A stretch of 64,000 nt of DNA from Phlebotomus papatasi (lineage: Eukaryota; Arthropoda; Insecta; Diptera; Psychodidae): contig NC_077222.1 of NCBI RefSeq assembly GCF_024763615.1, positions 24,490,001 to 24,554,000 of the forward strand, given 5' to 3'. Shown piece by piece: positions 44,601 through 56,822 of the stretch (within the stretch, counting starts at the first letter, position 1; every line of letters starts with the position of its first letter). The notes beneath the pieces are model-generated. The model saw nothing but the letters and a program-made list of their open reading frames with translations. It did no database searches and had not been told where the DNA came from. The translations under genes were made by a program, and so were the position numbers.

Positions 44601-46950
44601 AATGCCGATACGATTTCACTTTGCTCTTAGTTTCTAGTATTGACTGCTTTGTAATCACTCAAGATTCTCACTTTAACCACCTATCCCCGTAAACCTATCC
44701 CACTTATTGGATTTAATATCAGGTGTACAATGGGTTTTTTTTTTAAATATTTTTTTTTTTTTGATAATTACTTCTTTTTCCTCTTCTATTTAATCTGAGT
44801 TTAATAAAACAATATATCCTGGAATTGCTAGTAAAAAGATTGCTATCTCAACTTGTCGCACCTTGCACGAAAGAAAAAAAAACTGTATATCATTAACTAT
44901 TATTTTAGTGATATGTAGACGGTACAAGTCCTATTAACTATATAATCTCTTTATATTTTCTTGCATTTACATCGCCCAGTAACTCTCAATCATTACAGTA
45001 AATCACGATAAAAGTTATATTGTATTTCACGCTCTACGTCATATATTGCACAAAACACCTATTAATTTATTCTTTTAATTAATCTACTTTTCAATTAAAA
45101 TCTCCGGGAGTTACCCTTTTCCGTATTTTTGTAAATTCCTTGAAGTGTCTCAGACAAATTACCCTCAGGATAAATCTCAATCTATCCGTTTTTCTAAATA
45201 AATCTCTTCTATCTTTGGTGATTGAACTTTAAACTTGTGGAATTAACAAAAATTTTAGTACCTCTCGTAGATATTTTAATCTCCTTTATAATAATAATTT
45301 CTTTTTTAAATAAAATCAACTTGGCAATATATCAGTCGAATAATTCTAGAAATAAGTACAAAAGCTTCTATAAGCTCTTCTGTAAATTAATTGCAGAAAA
45401 TATTTATTTTTTGTTTTTTTCGAAAGCTTTCTTCTCCACTCAACAGTTAACTATTGCACTCTTTTTTTTTGAACACTTTCTTTACTTCTTGTTTTTTTTT
45501 TGTCAATCTAGATTTGCCCTTCGAAGAAGAATCAATTGGACACTTGCACAAGATTTCTAGTATTTTTCCTATTTTTTGTTTTTAGTAATTTACCTTGCTA
45601 ATCAGTGTATATATTTTTTGTGTAGATATTTGCAAACAAATCACTTTGTTTGGAGAACAACAACAAACAATTAACACACTTATTCAATTGACTGATTTTT
45701 CCTCGTTTTTTTTATAAACCGGTGTTTTTTTTATAGCCTCTCTAGCGCCTTGCACCTCAATTGCATCGATTTTTTACCAATTTTCCGCCCCTTGGCAAAA
45801 GTTCTCAATGACCACTTCTAACTTCAAAAGACTTATATACCGTTTAATTGTCGTTTAGTTTGATTATAAACATTCAATTTGTCGCTTAGATGCGTTTCAA
45901 CGCGATATTTTGAGTCGTGTGGCTCAATCGAATTGTTGTCTTATTCTTGTTTATATTTTTTTTTCTTGTTTGGATTCTCTTTTTTTTTGTATTGGCTTCC
46001 AGAATGGACTTGGGATCCAATCTCAATTGTTTGCAAATTTGTATGAAAAGATGGATATTTTGTGCTCTTGAGGGTATTGGGGAGAAAGGATATAGGTTTT
46101 CTGTGATAGATTGTTCGTTTGGATTGTATAGGGGGTAAGGATTAAGTCAATGTTTGATCAACTTTTTACTTCATCTGTAGCCTCGATGGGTTGATGGCTT
46201 GATGTCGTTTTTGTTTTGTTCTTTTTGGCAGCTTTCAACACTTTTGAGCTTTTCCTTCAGAAAAGTGATTTTGCAAACACTGTTGATGTTGCCAGTTGAG
46301 AATTTTTCAAAAAATAATTTAAATTTCTGTCACTCTTGATCGAAACTCCGAAAAATGTCCCAAAATACGATTTGGTCAAAAAAACGGAAAAAAGAACCGA
46401 AGAAAATGAAGTAGAACCACCGAAAAACAATCTCGCTAAACTTTTTTCTTCTTCAACTTTAAGCTTTTCCAGCTTGTGTTCGCTTGGTCCGAACTTCGGT
46501 TTTATGTTCAAGAACCTCTGCACGACTTTTTTTTCGATTTTGGCCGTTTTTGAAGATTTCCGTTTTAACAATTTTCCGAAAGATGATTAAGCTTTTGCAT
46601 TGAGAAAAATTAAACTTGTGTATCTTTTTTATCAAATTCGGTGGTGATGGTTTTTTTTGTTGTTTTAAAAACTGATTTTTTTTATTGTTGATAATGAAGA
46701 AAAATTGGTTATTTGAAAAATTTTGTTTTTAAAATGTTATACGTTTTAATAATTTTTTTTGTGTGATAACTTTGTATTAATTTTTTTATTTTATTTTTTT
46801 TTATTATTTTTTTGATACAATACAAGAGCGGCGGACAGATTGGAACGGGTTGAAGCAAAGACTGTACGAAGACTGAAACAAAATCGACTGGTTTTCGAGG
46901 TAATACAACAAATTGTGTATATGAGAGAGGATTCCAAAATACCTAGACAC
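41700..46950 (-). other. Long A-rich (minus strand) transposon-free block, probable 5' non-coding part of the gene
   Basis: Over 5 kb the + strand is T-rich with many T8-T12 runs, which reads on the minus strand as A-rich sequence with CAAAA and AAACGG words, much like long 5' UTRs of insect developmental genes. None of the window's MITE families occurs here. Donor-like sites (for example AAAG|GTACGC at 43925 and GCAAG|GTAAAT at 45594, minus) allow splicing, but I cannot define exons. Open frames on + such as 42225-42731 and 43527-43904 are T-rich artefacts (Phe/Leu/Ser-rich). Confidence 0.4.
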
Positions 46951-47010
46951 ATTGTACTGCGCCGAAGCGTCAATTCTCCGTTCTGTATGATGTATGTATA
47001 TAATGGAAAT

Positions 47011-47068
47011 GTATATATATATAGCAAGGGGGGCTTCGGTGTTTGGAATACAAGTGAGAGAGAGAATG
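47011..47068 (-). promoter_or_regulatory. Possible core promoter with TATA-like run and GAGA repeats
   Basis: On the minus strand, CTCTCTCTCAC (47055-47065) lies about 35 bp upstream of GCTATATATATATAC (47011-47024), followed by ATACATCATACAGAACGG, where a start could fall near 46.98 kb. GAGA-type repeats beside a TATA run are usual for insect developmental promoters. No Inr match is decisive, and (TA)n could be only a microsatellite. Confidence 0.3.
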
Positions 47069-47129
47069 AAGTAAATAGAGATTGGGTAGTGGATGTAGTG
47101 GTATCTCTCCCGTTTCACAAGAATACACA

Positions 47130-47740
47130 GCATGCCATCTCACTTGGGTATGTAAGACCACTCTTCTTGTGGCGGGAATGGTTTAGCGCTAAAGAACCAT
47201 CATCATCGTCATTGGAGCGCGCCGTCATTGACAGCATCAAGCGGCGGCAGTCAATTTAAATGGACGCTTCTTTGGCATTCTCATGCCCTTCGCCTCCAAC
47301 ACAACCACAATCCAAGAAATACCCAACCATCTCAGCACCCAACCCCACATACCCAACCTTCAATGACCAACACCGTTGATGACTTCTTGAGCTCTCTGAC
47401 ACCGTGAGATCTCGCTCACTTTTCACCCAAGAACGTGGAAAAAAAAAGAACTCCCGGTGAGCAGATTAAGTACCACCGTCAATTCCAATCCAACCCCCCC
47501 CCTTCCCCCGCGCAATGTTCCTGCTGTCGTCCACAGAGTGCTTGGTCCTTGATGGACCGAGGTCTGGAGAGGTCAGGAATTATACCTACAATAAATCATC
47601 ATCAGTCTAGTGAGTCCATTGTGCCTGATTTTCTTATTAGTCTCCCTCTCTCATTAGATCATGACCGATTCCTAACTGTACTACATGCGGCTGTCATCAG
47701 TTATGAATCTCTTATTAATATCACCATTTAATTTTTCCAT
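47130..47740. other. Unique GC-richer block upstream of the putative promoter
   Basis: Sequence with mixed composition, CATCATCATCGTC and GCGCGCCGTCATTGACAG words, C-runs at about 47495, and no repeats. The + open frame 46840-47259 crosses the TATA run and is not credible as a gene. This is likely upstream regulatory DNA. Confidence 0.35.
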
Positions 47741-47947
47741 CTTCCGCTCTTTCTCTTTCCTCAATATCAGAGAAAAAAAAACACTGTTGAAAGATTCCAA
47801 GAAATATAAAATATTAAACATCCTAAACCCCCTGTTCACAGTTGTAGATTGTTTTCTCTCTACTATCGAAATAGTAGCTCGACTATAGTGGAAAAACGCT
47901 TTTAATAATCGAAAATTAATTTAAGGAAAAAAATACCTCAGTAAGAA

Positions 47948-48166
47948 TAGGGGAAAGCACGCTATCTTCGGACGATTCAAGCTTCAAACAACTCATTTTT
48001 TTAATTGAATTTGACCCAATTTAAGATTATATTTTAATAGCTAGACCATGGCCTGAAAATTCCCGAATAGACCATAGGTCAAATCGGTCAAATCATTCAA
48101 AAACATATAGAAAAAAAATTATTTGTTTGAAGCTTGAGTTGTCCGATGGTAGCGTGCTTTCCCCTA
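47948..48166. mobile_element. MITE family F
   Basis: TAGGGGAAAGCACGCTATCT faces GGTAGCGTGCTTTCCCCTA. The inner TTCAAGCTTCAAACAA matches other copies. It is complete at 219 bp and marks the right edge of the transposon-free gene block. Confidence 0.85.
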
Positions 48167-48214
48167 TATTAAAAGGGTTGATTAATGATTGAGAAATTCA
48201 CAAGGGAGAGGAAT

Positions 48215-48890
48215 TGGGGGAAGTGGGGTATTTTCGAATTGGATCACCTTAAAAATATGGTTTTTTCGGGTTGTGCAATGAAACCTAAGCTTTATCATAA
48301 TTTAATTTAGGCTCACAATTTATTTTTTGTAGTATTAAATTATATCACGGAAAATAAAGACAATCATTCTTTCCGTGCAGAAGTAGATCTTGAAAAAATC
48401 GAAAATCTTTTTGAAAATCCAAAAAAGAGACTTTCTTCCTTCTTAATAGTTTCGCAAGGTGGCAGAAGTTACATCTTGTTCGAATTTCGAAGTGCTCAAG
48501 TGTCAAAATGTGACGGTCTTCATATTGTTATGAGGAATAAAACAGGACAACGACGCTTACTGTTCTTGTCCCATTACTTAATCACTCCATAATCATTGAG
48601 CAACTCTTTTGCGAGCTTTTTAGTGTGATATTTGATAAATTTTCCCCACCTTGTTCGAAAATTAAGTATGAAAATTCGAAATTGAATTTGAATTCTTCGA
48701 TCATCAACGACTTTTTGTGCAAATAGAGTTCCATTTACCTTTTATCCAGGACAATATTGGAGAATCAAGATTACCTGCGGAATTGCGGAAATTAATTGCG
48801 TAATTATCTAAAAGTAAGAAAGTCTCTTTTTTGGATCTTCAAATAGATTTTCGAATTTTTCAAGATCTACTTCTGTACGGAAATATTGTT
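48215..48890. mobile_element. Family S-related sequence with foldback arms
   Basis: AGTGGGGTATTTTCGAATTG with GATCACCTT at 48225 matches the head of family S. Further in, GAAGTAGATCTTGAAAAAAT to AAAAAAGAGACTTTCTT (48375-48445) is inverted at 48812-48888. I could not find a matching right terminus, so the boundaries are uncertain. Confidence 0.45.
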
Positions 48891-48935
48891 GACATTCGAA
48901 ATTCGTACAGACAATCACGAGTCACATTGTGGTAT

Positions 48936-49156
48936 TAGGGGAAAGTGCCCATGTTTGATACGATTGGAAGCTTCATAATGACTAAATTTTTCCTATGTTT
49001 CTCAATAAACGTGACTCCGCAATATATTTTGAAAATTGGACACTTTTCCATAGTTTTTAGAATATGTTTGCGATGAGCCATATATATATTGCGAAACATC
49101 GAAAATTTATCAATTACGAAGCTCCCAAAGGTATCAAGCATGGGTACTTTCCCCTA
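48936..49156. mobile_element. MITE family E
   Basis: TAGGGGAAAGTGCCCATGTT to CATGGGTACTTTCCCCTA, with GGAAGCTTCATAATGACTAA inside. It is 221 bp. Confidence 0.85.
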
Positions 49157-49650
49157 TCAAGAAGTTAATGACTTTCCTCGTCTATTGAATTTTTCTTTAT
49201 TACTTTATGTGCAAGTATTATGTATACCCAATAACACTTGGACTTAGACTAGCTGTAGTTGAATTTCGAAAAATTCAAACTTAATTTTCGTTCATAGTTG
49301 TCAAAATTCAAGAAATACCGCAAAAATAAGATGTCAAAAGACTTTGCTCAATTATTATGTTGGGAATCAAAGTGAAATAAGAATATTAAGAAAATATTAA
49401 GAACTTTTCAACTAAAATTTTATCCTAACTAAGTAAATTTCACAGCTGTTGACACTTAAGATACTTCGAAATTCGAACAGACAAACAGGCCATCTTGGGA
49501 ATTAACAAGAAGTAAATGTCCTTTCTCTGATATTACAAATTGAATATCGACTTACTCGTGGACTAGATAAGTTCCTGCTGGATTTAGCATTCAATAACAC
49601 TTGGTTTAGCCGTAGACGATTTTCGAAATTCTATCTCAATATTCGTTCAT
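49157..49650. other. AT-rich DNA, nothing firm
   Basis: Only loosely related TTTCGAAATTC words recur at 49260, 49470 and 49610. No element boundaries are seen. Confidence 0.3.
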
Positions 49651-49916
49651 AATGGCTCCGGCACACCTTTGGGATCAGGAAAATTTCATGAAATCGAAAT
49701 TCGAAACCCTTTGTTTCTCACAAGTTTTGCATATGACTATTTCATTCTTTCTCATACCAAATTCGATTGAGCTAGATTGAATTTGGAATGATGTTTAAGA
49801 GAAGAAGAAGAGTGCGAGGGAATGAGATAGACATATGCAAAAGAATTGTGAAAGAAAGGGATGCGAATTTCGACTTCATGAAATTATCCTGATCTAAAAG
49901 GTGTGCCGGAGCCATA
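49651..49916. mobile_element. MITE family M
   Basis: ATGGCTCCGGCACACCTTTG with GGATCAGGAAAATTTCATGA faces TCATGAAATTATCCTGATCT and AAAAGGTGTGCCGGAGCCAT. It is about 265 bp. The loop contains GAAGAAGAAGAGTGCGAGGG. It is single-copy here. Confidence 0.85.
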
Positions 49917-50494
49917 ATGGTCAAGATTTGTAAAATACAGGACAAATATGTTAAAAGAGCTCCTCAGTTATTTTTTAGGAAACTACAAATAATACAAATA
50001 ATACAGCAATATTAAGAACTTTTTTGATTTGATATTCCTCACAATTAATTTTCGAAAATGGATTTCAAAAATTAATGAAGAGGACCAATAGTTCAAGTGA
50101 TCAAAAGATTATTGAAGTGCTAATGGATAACTTAAGTCATATATTTTCTTCTCCACAAAATGCCACTGAAATCTTTCGGAAAAGGAAAAATAAAATGAAA
50201 ATAAAAACCAACGTTGTTGTTGAAAATTGATAAAATTATCAATCTTATTAAAACCAAGTGAAATAATTGCAAGTTTTGAGCCAAAATTGTAAAAAAAAAG
50301 ATATCTTTTTCTTGTGTTACAGCCGTACTAAAGAAAGTTCGAAGCCTGAGCCGAAAGCTTTGGAAAAAGTTTATGAGTTTTCCTAGAGAAATCCTATTTC
50401 CCGACGAAATCCGATATCCACATTTTTAGGTCTTCAGGATCACCAAATACTTTTCGTCATTAGAAATTTGTCGAATCGCCAATTTACAATACGA

Positions 50495-50648
50495 ATAATG
50501 CCCAGCGCACAATAACTTTTGTTTGTAAACATGTTTTCAAAATTGCCTATGAGAGTGAGCGAGATAACTAGATCTAGGTTTCATTCACTCTCATTGAAAT
50601 CTTGAAAACATGTTTACAAAACAAATATTATTGTGCGCTGGGCATAAT
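50495..50648. mobile_element. MITE family N
   Basis: AATGCCCAGCGCACAATAAC with TTGTAAACATGTTTTCAA faces TTGAAAACATGTTTACAA and TATTGTGCGCTGGGCAT. It is about 154 bp with a centre of opposed ACTCTCA/TGAGAGT words. The arms are only slightly diverged. Confidence 0.85.
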
Positions 50649-51002
50649 AGCAGTAATTCATGTTCAAAATTTTACTTCACATGAAGGTCTTGTTGCTCTA
50701 TTTAAAATTTTGAGCTGCATTATTGTCATATACTATTTTTCTTAAAAACTTGAATGCATCGCTGAATAGTATTTAGCCTTTAGTCTGAAGCGTTTGAAGA
50801 TTAATCTAACTAAAAGTATGTCAAGCAGCCAACTGGATCTTGTTAACATTTTGTCAAAAGGATGTTATTTTCGAATTTAACAAAGCTTTTTCTCACATCT
50901 TATGGAAAAACATCATCTTGACAAACTTTCTACTATATCCAGTTGGTTGCCGATTTGACAAACTTTTGGATAACCTATACGCCATAGCATCATCAACAAG
51001 TA

Positions 51003-51324
51003 CAGTAGAGTCTCTCAAATCTGAATCTCTCAAATTCGAACGCCCGCCGTTTGGATTCAAAACTTCAATTGTGAGGTTATGTTAGAAAGTTCGTATTCTT
51101 GGTGAATGAAAATCATATTTATGTGCTTCTTCCTGAGTGTCTACATACATTAAATGAAAAGGAAGTATGTCACCACTAAGACTTGCGAGAAAGTACGAGA
51201 ATTTGATTCAAAATACAATTTAATCTCACACAAATTGCGTTAGTTTTGAAAAAATCGTTCGAATTTGGGAGGTGAGAAATGTAAAAAATACCCCCCGAGC
51301 GTTCGAATTTAGGAGACTCTACTG
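51003..51324. mobile_element. Family G, Tc1/mariner-type MITE
   Basis: CAGTAGAGTCTCTCAAATCT faces TTAGGAGACTCTACTG, with TA on both sides. The inner TCTCAAATTCGAACGCCCGC is inverted as GAGCGTTCGAATTT. It is 322 bp. Confidence 0.8.
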
Positions 51325-51521
51325 TACTCATGAATAACCCACCTTACCATGCGGCTATCGCCGTCTTACCGTTGTTTCCAACCTCCAGGGTAAAACGATG
51401 GAAAACCCCTTCTCAGGTTGTATGTTTTAAGTCTTTTTGGGTTTACACTTTGACATATTTTTATTATTTACAATCACAAGTTGTCCATGAGTGATTTCAT
51501 GACAAGATTGCAATATCACTG

Positions 51522-51775
51522 CACTAAGAGAAATCCCAAAAAGTTAAAATAACATTCTAGAAATGTTTATTTTACCCTGCAGTATTGATCCGAAATCGGT
51601 GTAAATATTATGCTTTTTATGTATATTAGGGGTTAAAGTTACCTTTTTTTCATGTTAGTTTTACCCTTAAAAAGATGTAAAATTAACATTAAAAAATGTT
51701 TGTATATTTTTACATCTGAAAAGCGTTAAAGTTATGAGGAAAAATAGTTAATTGGACCCCCGTTTTTTCTCAGTG
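51522..51775 (+). mobile_element. MITE family A
   Basis: CACTAAGAGAAATCCCAAAA to TTTTTTCTCAGTG, in full landmark order. Confidence 0.85.
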
Positions 51776-51832
51776 TAAAATAAACATTTCCGGGATATTA
51801 CTTTATTAACTCTTTCGGATTTCTCTGAATGA
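51776..51832 (-). mobile_element. MITE family A end fragment
   Basis: TAAAATAAACATTTCCGGGA then CTTTCGGATTTCTCT is the terminal 55 bp of a second family A copy in reverse orientation. It abuts the copy on the left, suggesting insertion of one copy into the end of another. Confidence 0.65.
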
Positions 51833-52009
51833 TTGAGCTGCAATATTTTTACTTATTTTTTCATAACTTAGATGGAGCTTATGTAACACTTTTCTTATCA
51901 GAATTTGTTTTGGTATTTTAAACACTTTTATTTTAAATAATTCCTAAAAAAATTTTCTATTGTTCTTAGTGGACAGAAATATTTATTACGAAGAAACATA
52001 AAATCAAGT

Positions 52010-52444
52010 TAGGGTAAGTGTGCCAAATTTTGGCATAGTTGCATGCAAGCATCAAAGTCTCAAGTTTGAAATGTAATATTTTAATTACAAATTGATTTTT
52101 TTTTCATTCTTTCTTCTGAAAGACTGTTGCTTGGAACCTTGTAAAGAGTTTACCGTCTTTATTTACTCTAATAATCATTCTTAATATATTTTAAAATGAA
52201 TAAAAATATAGACATAGCTTTGGTGCCCTATTTCGGCCACCTTCATTCTCATAGTTCCTTGCCCTTCAGGAATTCTTCCAAAGCCTTTTTCACGTCATCT
52301 CGTTTGTCGAAGCAACATTTTTTCGTTATTCTTTTGCATTGTATAATATCTAGAGTACGTGAAATCTAAAAGTTCATGGAAATTCGAGAAACAAAAAAGG
52401 TGGCCGAAATTGCAAGCTGGCCGGAATTTGGCACACTTACCCTA
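52010..52444. mobile_element. MITE with GGGTAAGTG ends
   Basis: TAGGGTAAGTGTGCCAAATT faces GGAATTTGGCACACTTACCC TA, and GGTGGCCGAAAT near the right mirrors ATTTCGGCCACC at about 52230. It is 435 bp and non-coding. Confidence 0.75.
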
Positions 52445-52639
52445 TTTGATACAAATATTCTTTTAAAGTTATGCTTTAAACAAGAAATGATTTTCGATGA
52501 CCTCACTTTTCATGAAATTTATTTTGATAAAATCTATATAACCCCTTCATAAGAAATATCCATCTAATTTCTCTGTAAATTCTTCATAAACCGGGCACAG
52601 AATTTTCTTTTTCTACCAACTCTCAATCCAAAGGGGAAC

Positions 52640-54640
52640 AAAATAATTTAAACAATCTTCTTATTGAATCATTTCTCCTGCAGATACTCATTTTTATAAT
52701 AAAGTTAGAAGCACGGAGAAATGCTAAAGACACTGCACAGAGGAAGAGAAGGCACCAGTATAAGAAAAAAAAGCAGTAAAGATTCTGAATTATGCATGAG
52801 CTGTTAAACGGTTTCTATCTCTATTGCCGATTTTTTTTCTTCTCTTACCGCACTTCCTCATCGAGCGGTCGGAGAAAGCAAAAAAATTATATGCATTTTT
52901 TCTCTCTTGCTTTTATTCTTAAATCCATATTAGAAAACTTGTGGGATGTTCAATACGTCTTTGACGTACGCAAAAATCATGAGAAAGTTGTGTGTAAAAA
53001 GGCGGGAAAGAGAATGCCAAATTGATGAAAAAGTTCTTATACCACCAGACTTTTCCATCAACTTGAGCTTTTTCCCATCGCCGAAGCTTGGAAGTTGTCG
53101 GGGGAGGGGTGAAAAATAAAACACGAGGAAAAACTTATGCCATCGACAAAAATAAATACAAATATATCTGGATTTTTTTTTGAATTAAAAAAAAATAATA
53201 ATACTTTGGAAGAGAAACATTAGAGGTGAAAAGAATTTCTATAAATCTTGTTCGGTGAGTTTTTTTATCTGAATTTTGAAAAAAAAAAAAGTTTCTTGTC
53301 ATTGTCAACATATTAATTTGCATATTTCTCTAATAACCTCAGAAAAAATTAATGTTGAATTTCTTAGTGGAGAGACTATATCTTTGTGGTTTGGCGGGAA
53401 TGGGAGAGTCCGAAGAAGATGGGCGCAAAAAATAAGAAGCTACAGGAAGACAATTACTGTGAGTATTGGAGGGGAAATTGGAGAGCTACAGGTAAAATGC
53501 CAGAATTTGTTCAATAGTGGGGAAAAAGCACGTACCAATACTCAAGCAAAAGTTCTTTAAGCTTCCCGAAAAGCGGTTTAGAATCTACGTGAGTTGGTTT
53601 TTATATAAGGAGAATTGTGACTCTCCCGCTCTCCCTTATTTACTTTTTGGTTAGAATCATGGGACTTCTCGTGAATGATCACTTAATGTGTCGATTGGGA
53701 GAGAGAGAGAGCAGAGGCCAAAGAGAACGAGAGAGAAAAAATACTTCTTTTCCACAGAGAAAGAACTGGACGAAGTAACGCGAGGAGGGCAAAAACCTCA
53801 TTCCTCTGACGTAACAGGTTGCTCCCATGAATGAGTCTGTATGAGAAAAGTTACAATGCCTATGTACTGCACATAGTGTCATCTCTGTCACCCTCACCGA
53901 TCCACCGGTTTAGTCACCTTCCTCTCGCCCCAGCATCCTTCTATCTCTTTCCCACCAAAATGTATCACCTTATAACAAAAGAGCTAGATAGCATTCAAAC
54001 AATGTCTAAGCGCAACATGTAGTCACGACATTCAGCACATTTTCCGCTGTAACGTCTAAAGTCAGAAAGAGATGGCAGCACGTGCTCCATCATGTAGCAT
54101 GACGTGCACTTGTGTGGTTTGATGTTACACCTCCCTCATGTGCCATCAACTCTCTCTCTCTCTCTCTCTCTGAGCTCCTGAGAGCTTTCTCCAGCCACCC
54201 CGATCGAGCTTTCGTGTAATTCACCTTTCGCATCATTTACACAAGGAACGACCTGCCATACAGGGGTAGAGCAGGCTCCGGAAATAGGGGTTCACTTTTT
54301 CTAAGAATTCACCCCAACACGTCCGATGAAGATGTTTTTTTCTCCAAATCACCATCCCCAAAAGACATTCTACCAATCACCCTTAATCCCCCCTCCCCTC
54401 CCCTAACCAAACAAATCGAATGCACATCGTCCTGGCGATCTAAATAATCAGCTTTCACCCTTCAATTTTTCACCCTCCGAATGGTAAGGGATTCCTGATA
54501 TGCTCCTCTGGTACTATCCAACCGACTTGAGGGGATTTTCCAGGTAAATTAGAGCAAGTCTACTCACAATTTATGATTATTTCATTTCAATTCCAAAACG
54601 CTGTCCATGGTATTAGCAGAATGAATCTAGAGCTATCCCA
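52640..54640. other. Large unique island with GA/CT-rich segments
   Basis: Transposon-free and GC-richer than the surroundings. It contains a GAGAGAGAGA tract at 53697-53711, a further GAACGAGAGAG stretch, a (TC)10 microsatellite at 54151-54171 and TATATAAGG at 53602-53610. The open frames at 53276-53560, 53679-53897 and 53831-54022 have no splice support. It may hold an enhancer or alternative promoter of the minus-strand gene. Direct evidence is lacking. Confidence 0.35.
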
Positions 54641-55119
54641 TTGAAATTTAGATGGAGGGGTAGGTTACTTTCACACAGGGGTAGTTTCATACTTTACGTT
54701 AATAATCCCATTTCAAGGGGGATAAGATACAATCATCATTGAACTATTTCTTGAGTTTTGTAAAGAAATTTAAACATTTATGTTCCTCTTGGAGGTTGCA
54801 GTCTGCAGGTTTAGATTTACTGGAACACAAGGAAAGAGCAGTAGGGGGCACTGAGACCCTTTTTTAATTGATGCAATATTGAAATAGGACTTTTTTTTAG
54901 GAAACAGAGAGCGGTATAATCAGCTTTTTTCAACTTGTCGATCTTGAGCATAAACGGTAAAAGTAAAAGAGATCAGTTTTCGATCTTCAGTGACTTCCAA
55001 TAAAAAAAACCATTAACTTGAAACTTTTTTCTTTGTAAAACAACCAAGTTTCTCTTGGGTTTTCTAGAAAAGGACTCTGACGATGTCTTTCATTTTTTAA
55101 ATCTATTTTAGAGGGACTC

Positions 55120-55466
55120 TTGGCCAAAATCCTCAAATCCAAAATCCCGAACACTAAAACCAAGACTAAAACTCCTAACGCCAAAATCTCGATTTGGTCT
55201 AAAATCCCGAAACTCAAAATTCCGAATTATTAAAATTGTGTCATAGTTCTCACGATTGCATCCTTACTTGTTGAAGGCCAAAGGAACTTTCCGTATTTTG
55301 GGAAATTATGCTATATATTATCCTGCTTATAAATTCGTCAATTTCAGGATTTTGCCACTCGGTATTTTGGCTTTCAAGATTTTAGCCCTTTTGGGGTTTT
55401 GACTCTTTTCAGGATTTTGGCGTTCGAGAATTTGACTTACAAATTTTTGCTTTTAGGACTTTGGCC
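55120..55466. mobile_element. Foldback family T with subrepeat arms
   Basis: The left side is a diverged series of CCAAAATCCYGAA units and the right side a series of their inverse (GGATTTTGGCNTTC). Between them lies the family core GTCATAGTTCTCACGATTGC, which matches the copy at 56823. The arms are strongly decayed. Confidence 0.65.
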
Positions 55467-55512
55467 GGCACCGGTTTTGGAGTTAGTCCAAGTGCACATT
55501 TTATCCATTCGT

Positions 55513-55733
55513 AAGGTAAAGTACACTCATTCGACCGGGTTCCTCGACTCGACCGGTGGGTCAATTTTTGAATGGTACATGGTCAATTTCGTCAATATCT
55601 GTGAATTTATCACTGATTCGCATTATTCACGGAATGATTGACCTATTAATGTTAGATCATACGCAAAATATTATAACAAATATAATAAAATTGAATAAAT
55701 AAATCTACCGGTCAAGCGAGGGCACTTTACCTT
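55513..55733. mobile_element. MITE family J
   Basis: AAGGTAAAGTACACTCATTC with GACCGGGTTCCTCGACTCGA faces CTACCGGTCAAGCGAGGGCA and CTTTACCTT. It has the same core as 36451 (ATTGACCTATTAATGTTAGA). Part of the right inverted repeat is deleted. Confidence 0.8.
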
Positions 55734-56269
55734 ACCTATTACCAAAAAACATTTCAATATGTAATTTTCGAAGTTCAAAATTAAACCGTTTTGGAGGGCC
55801 TATTCCTCAGCCGATTTGCCTTATTAAGGTTTTTTAAAAGTCTTGAAATCGCTAATACATCGATCAAATAGTCTTAAATTGTAAATACAAGATTCAAACT
55901 AAATAGTTTAAAAAAAAAGTCTTATCATTCTCGAATTTACTTTCTCTGTCCCAAAAAGAAGTCATGTTTGGGAATTATTTCGAGAAGATCAGATATAAGA
56001 TTAAAAATATTTAAGATTTTAATCCATAACAAGAATTCCTATAAATTAATCCTTAATCACAATTTTTTTTCAAAATCTTCTAAAAAGCGCACTTTCTTGC
56101 CTTTATTTTCAATTTTGGAATTATTTAATGACTTGTGAATAAATTATGAAAAATAATAAATAGTAAAATTTTGGTCTTCGCCAGAAGGACACGAAGTTTT
56201 ACAAACTAATTTGTTTTTTTTGTAAAGCTTTGAAGAAGAGCAAAACAGTGAATGATTGTCAAATATTTA

Positions 56270-56490
56270 TAGGGGAAAGTGCCCATGCTTTGCACGGTCT
56301 CTAGCTTTACAATGACTAAATTTTTCCTGTGTTTCTGAATAAGTACGACTCCGAAGTATATTTTATAAACAAGACACTTTCCCCTAGTTTTTAAAAGATA
56401 GAAAAGATGAGTCACATTTATTGAAAAACATACGAAAAATTTAGTCATTGTAAAGCTTGGGACCGTGTAAAGCATGGGCACTTGCCCCTA
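56270..56490. mobile_element. MITE family E
   Basis: TAGGGGAAAGTGCCCATGCT to AGCATGGGCACTTGCCCCTA, with the inner TTTAGTCATTGTAAAGCTTG inverted. It is 221 bp. Confidence 0.85.
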
Positions 56491-56822
56491 CTTTAGATTT
56501 TAACAAACTTTAATTAATTATTTTATAAATATTTATTTCATGTATCGTCCAATATTCTACTGCTTCTAATTGTGCAGACATTTGATTTTTTATTGTCTTC
56601 CATACTTCAAAGGATAAAATAATTTTATAAAAATTTCAGTAATAAATGGATATTAGAATGAAAATTTCTACTGATTGTTTGTAAGGCATGTAGTCTTTCT
56701 TCTGAATGCTCGAAAATTATTTGTTGAGTAAAATTTGGAATCCTGAACACACTAATGCGGAACGTCGGACTTTAATTATCTTGCTATAATTAATGTAATT
56801 TTAGGTTCCCGGTGAAAATGCA

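Noticed and set aside
46257..46571. 104-residue minus-strand frame in the A-rich block
   Set aside because: Lys/Ser/Phe-rich translation of A-rich DNA; a complementary + frame of similar length exists at 46336-46590.
46840..47259. 139-residue open frame on +
   Set aside because: It crosses a (TA)n run and GAGA repeats, has atypical composition for a protein, and overlaps competing minus-strand frames.
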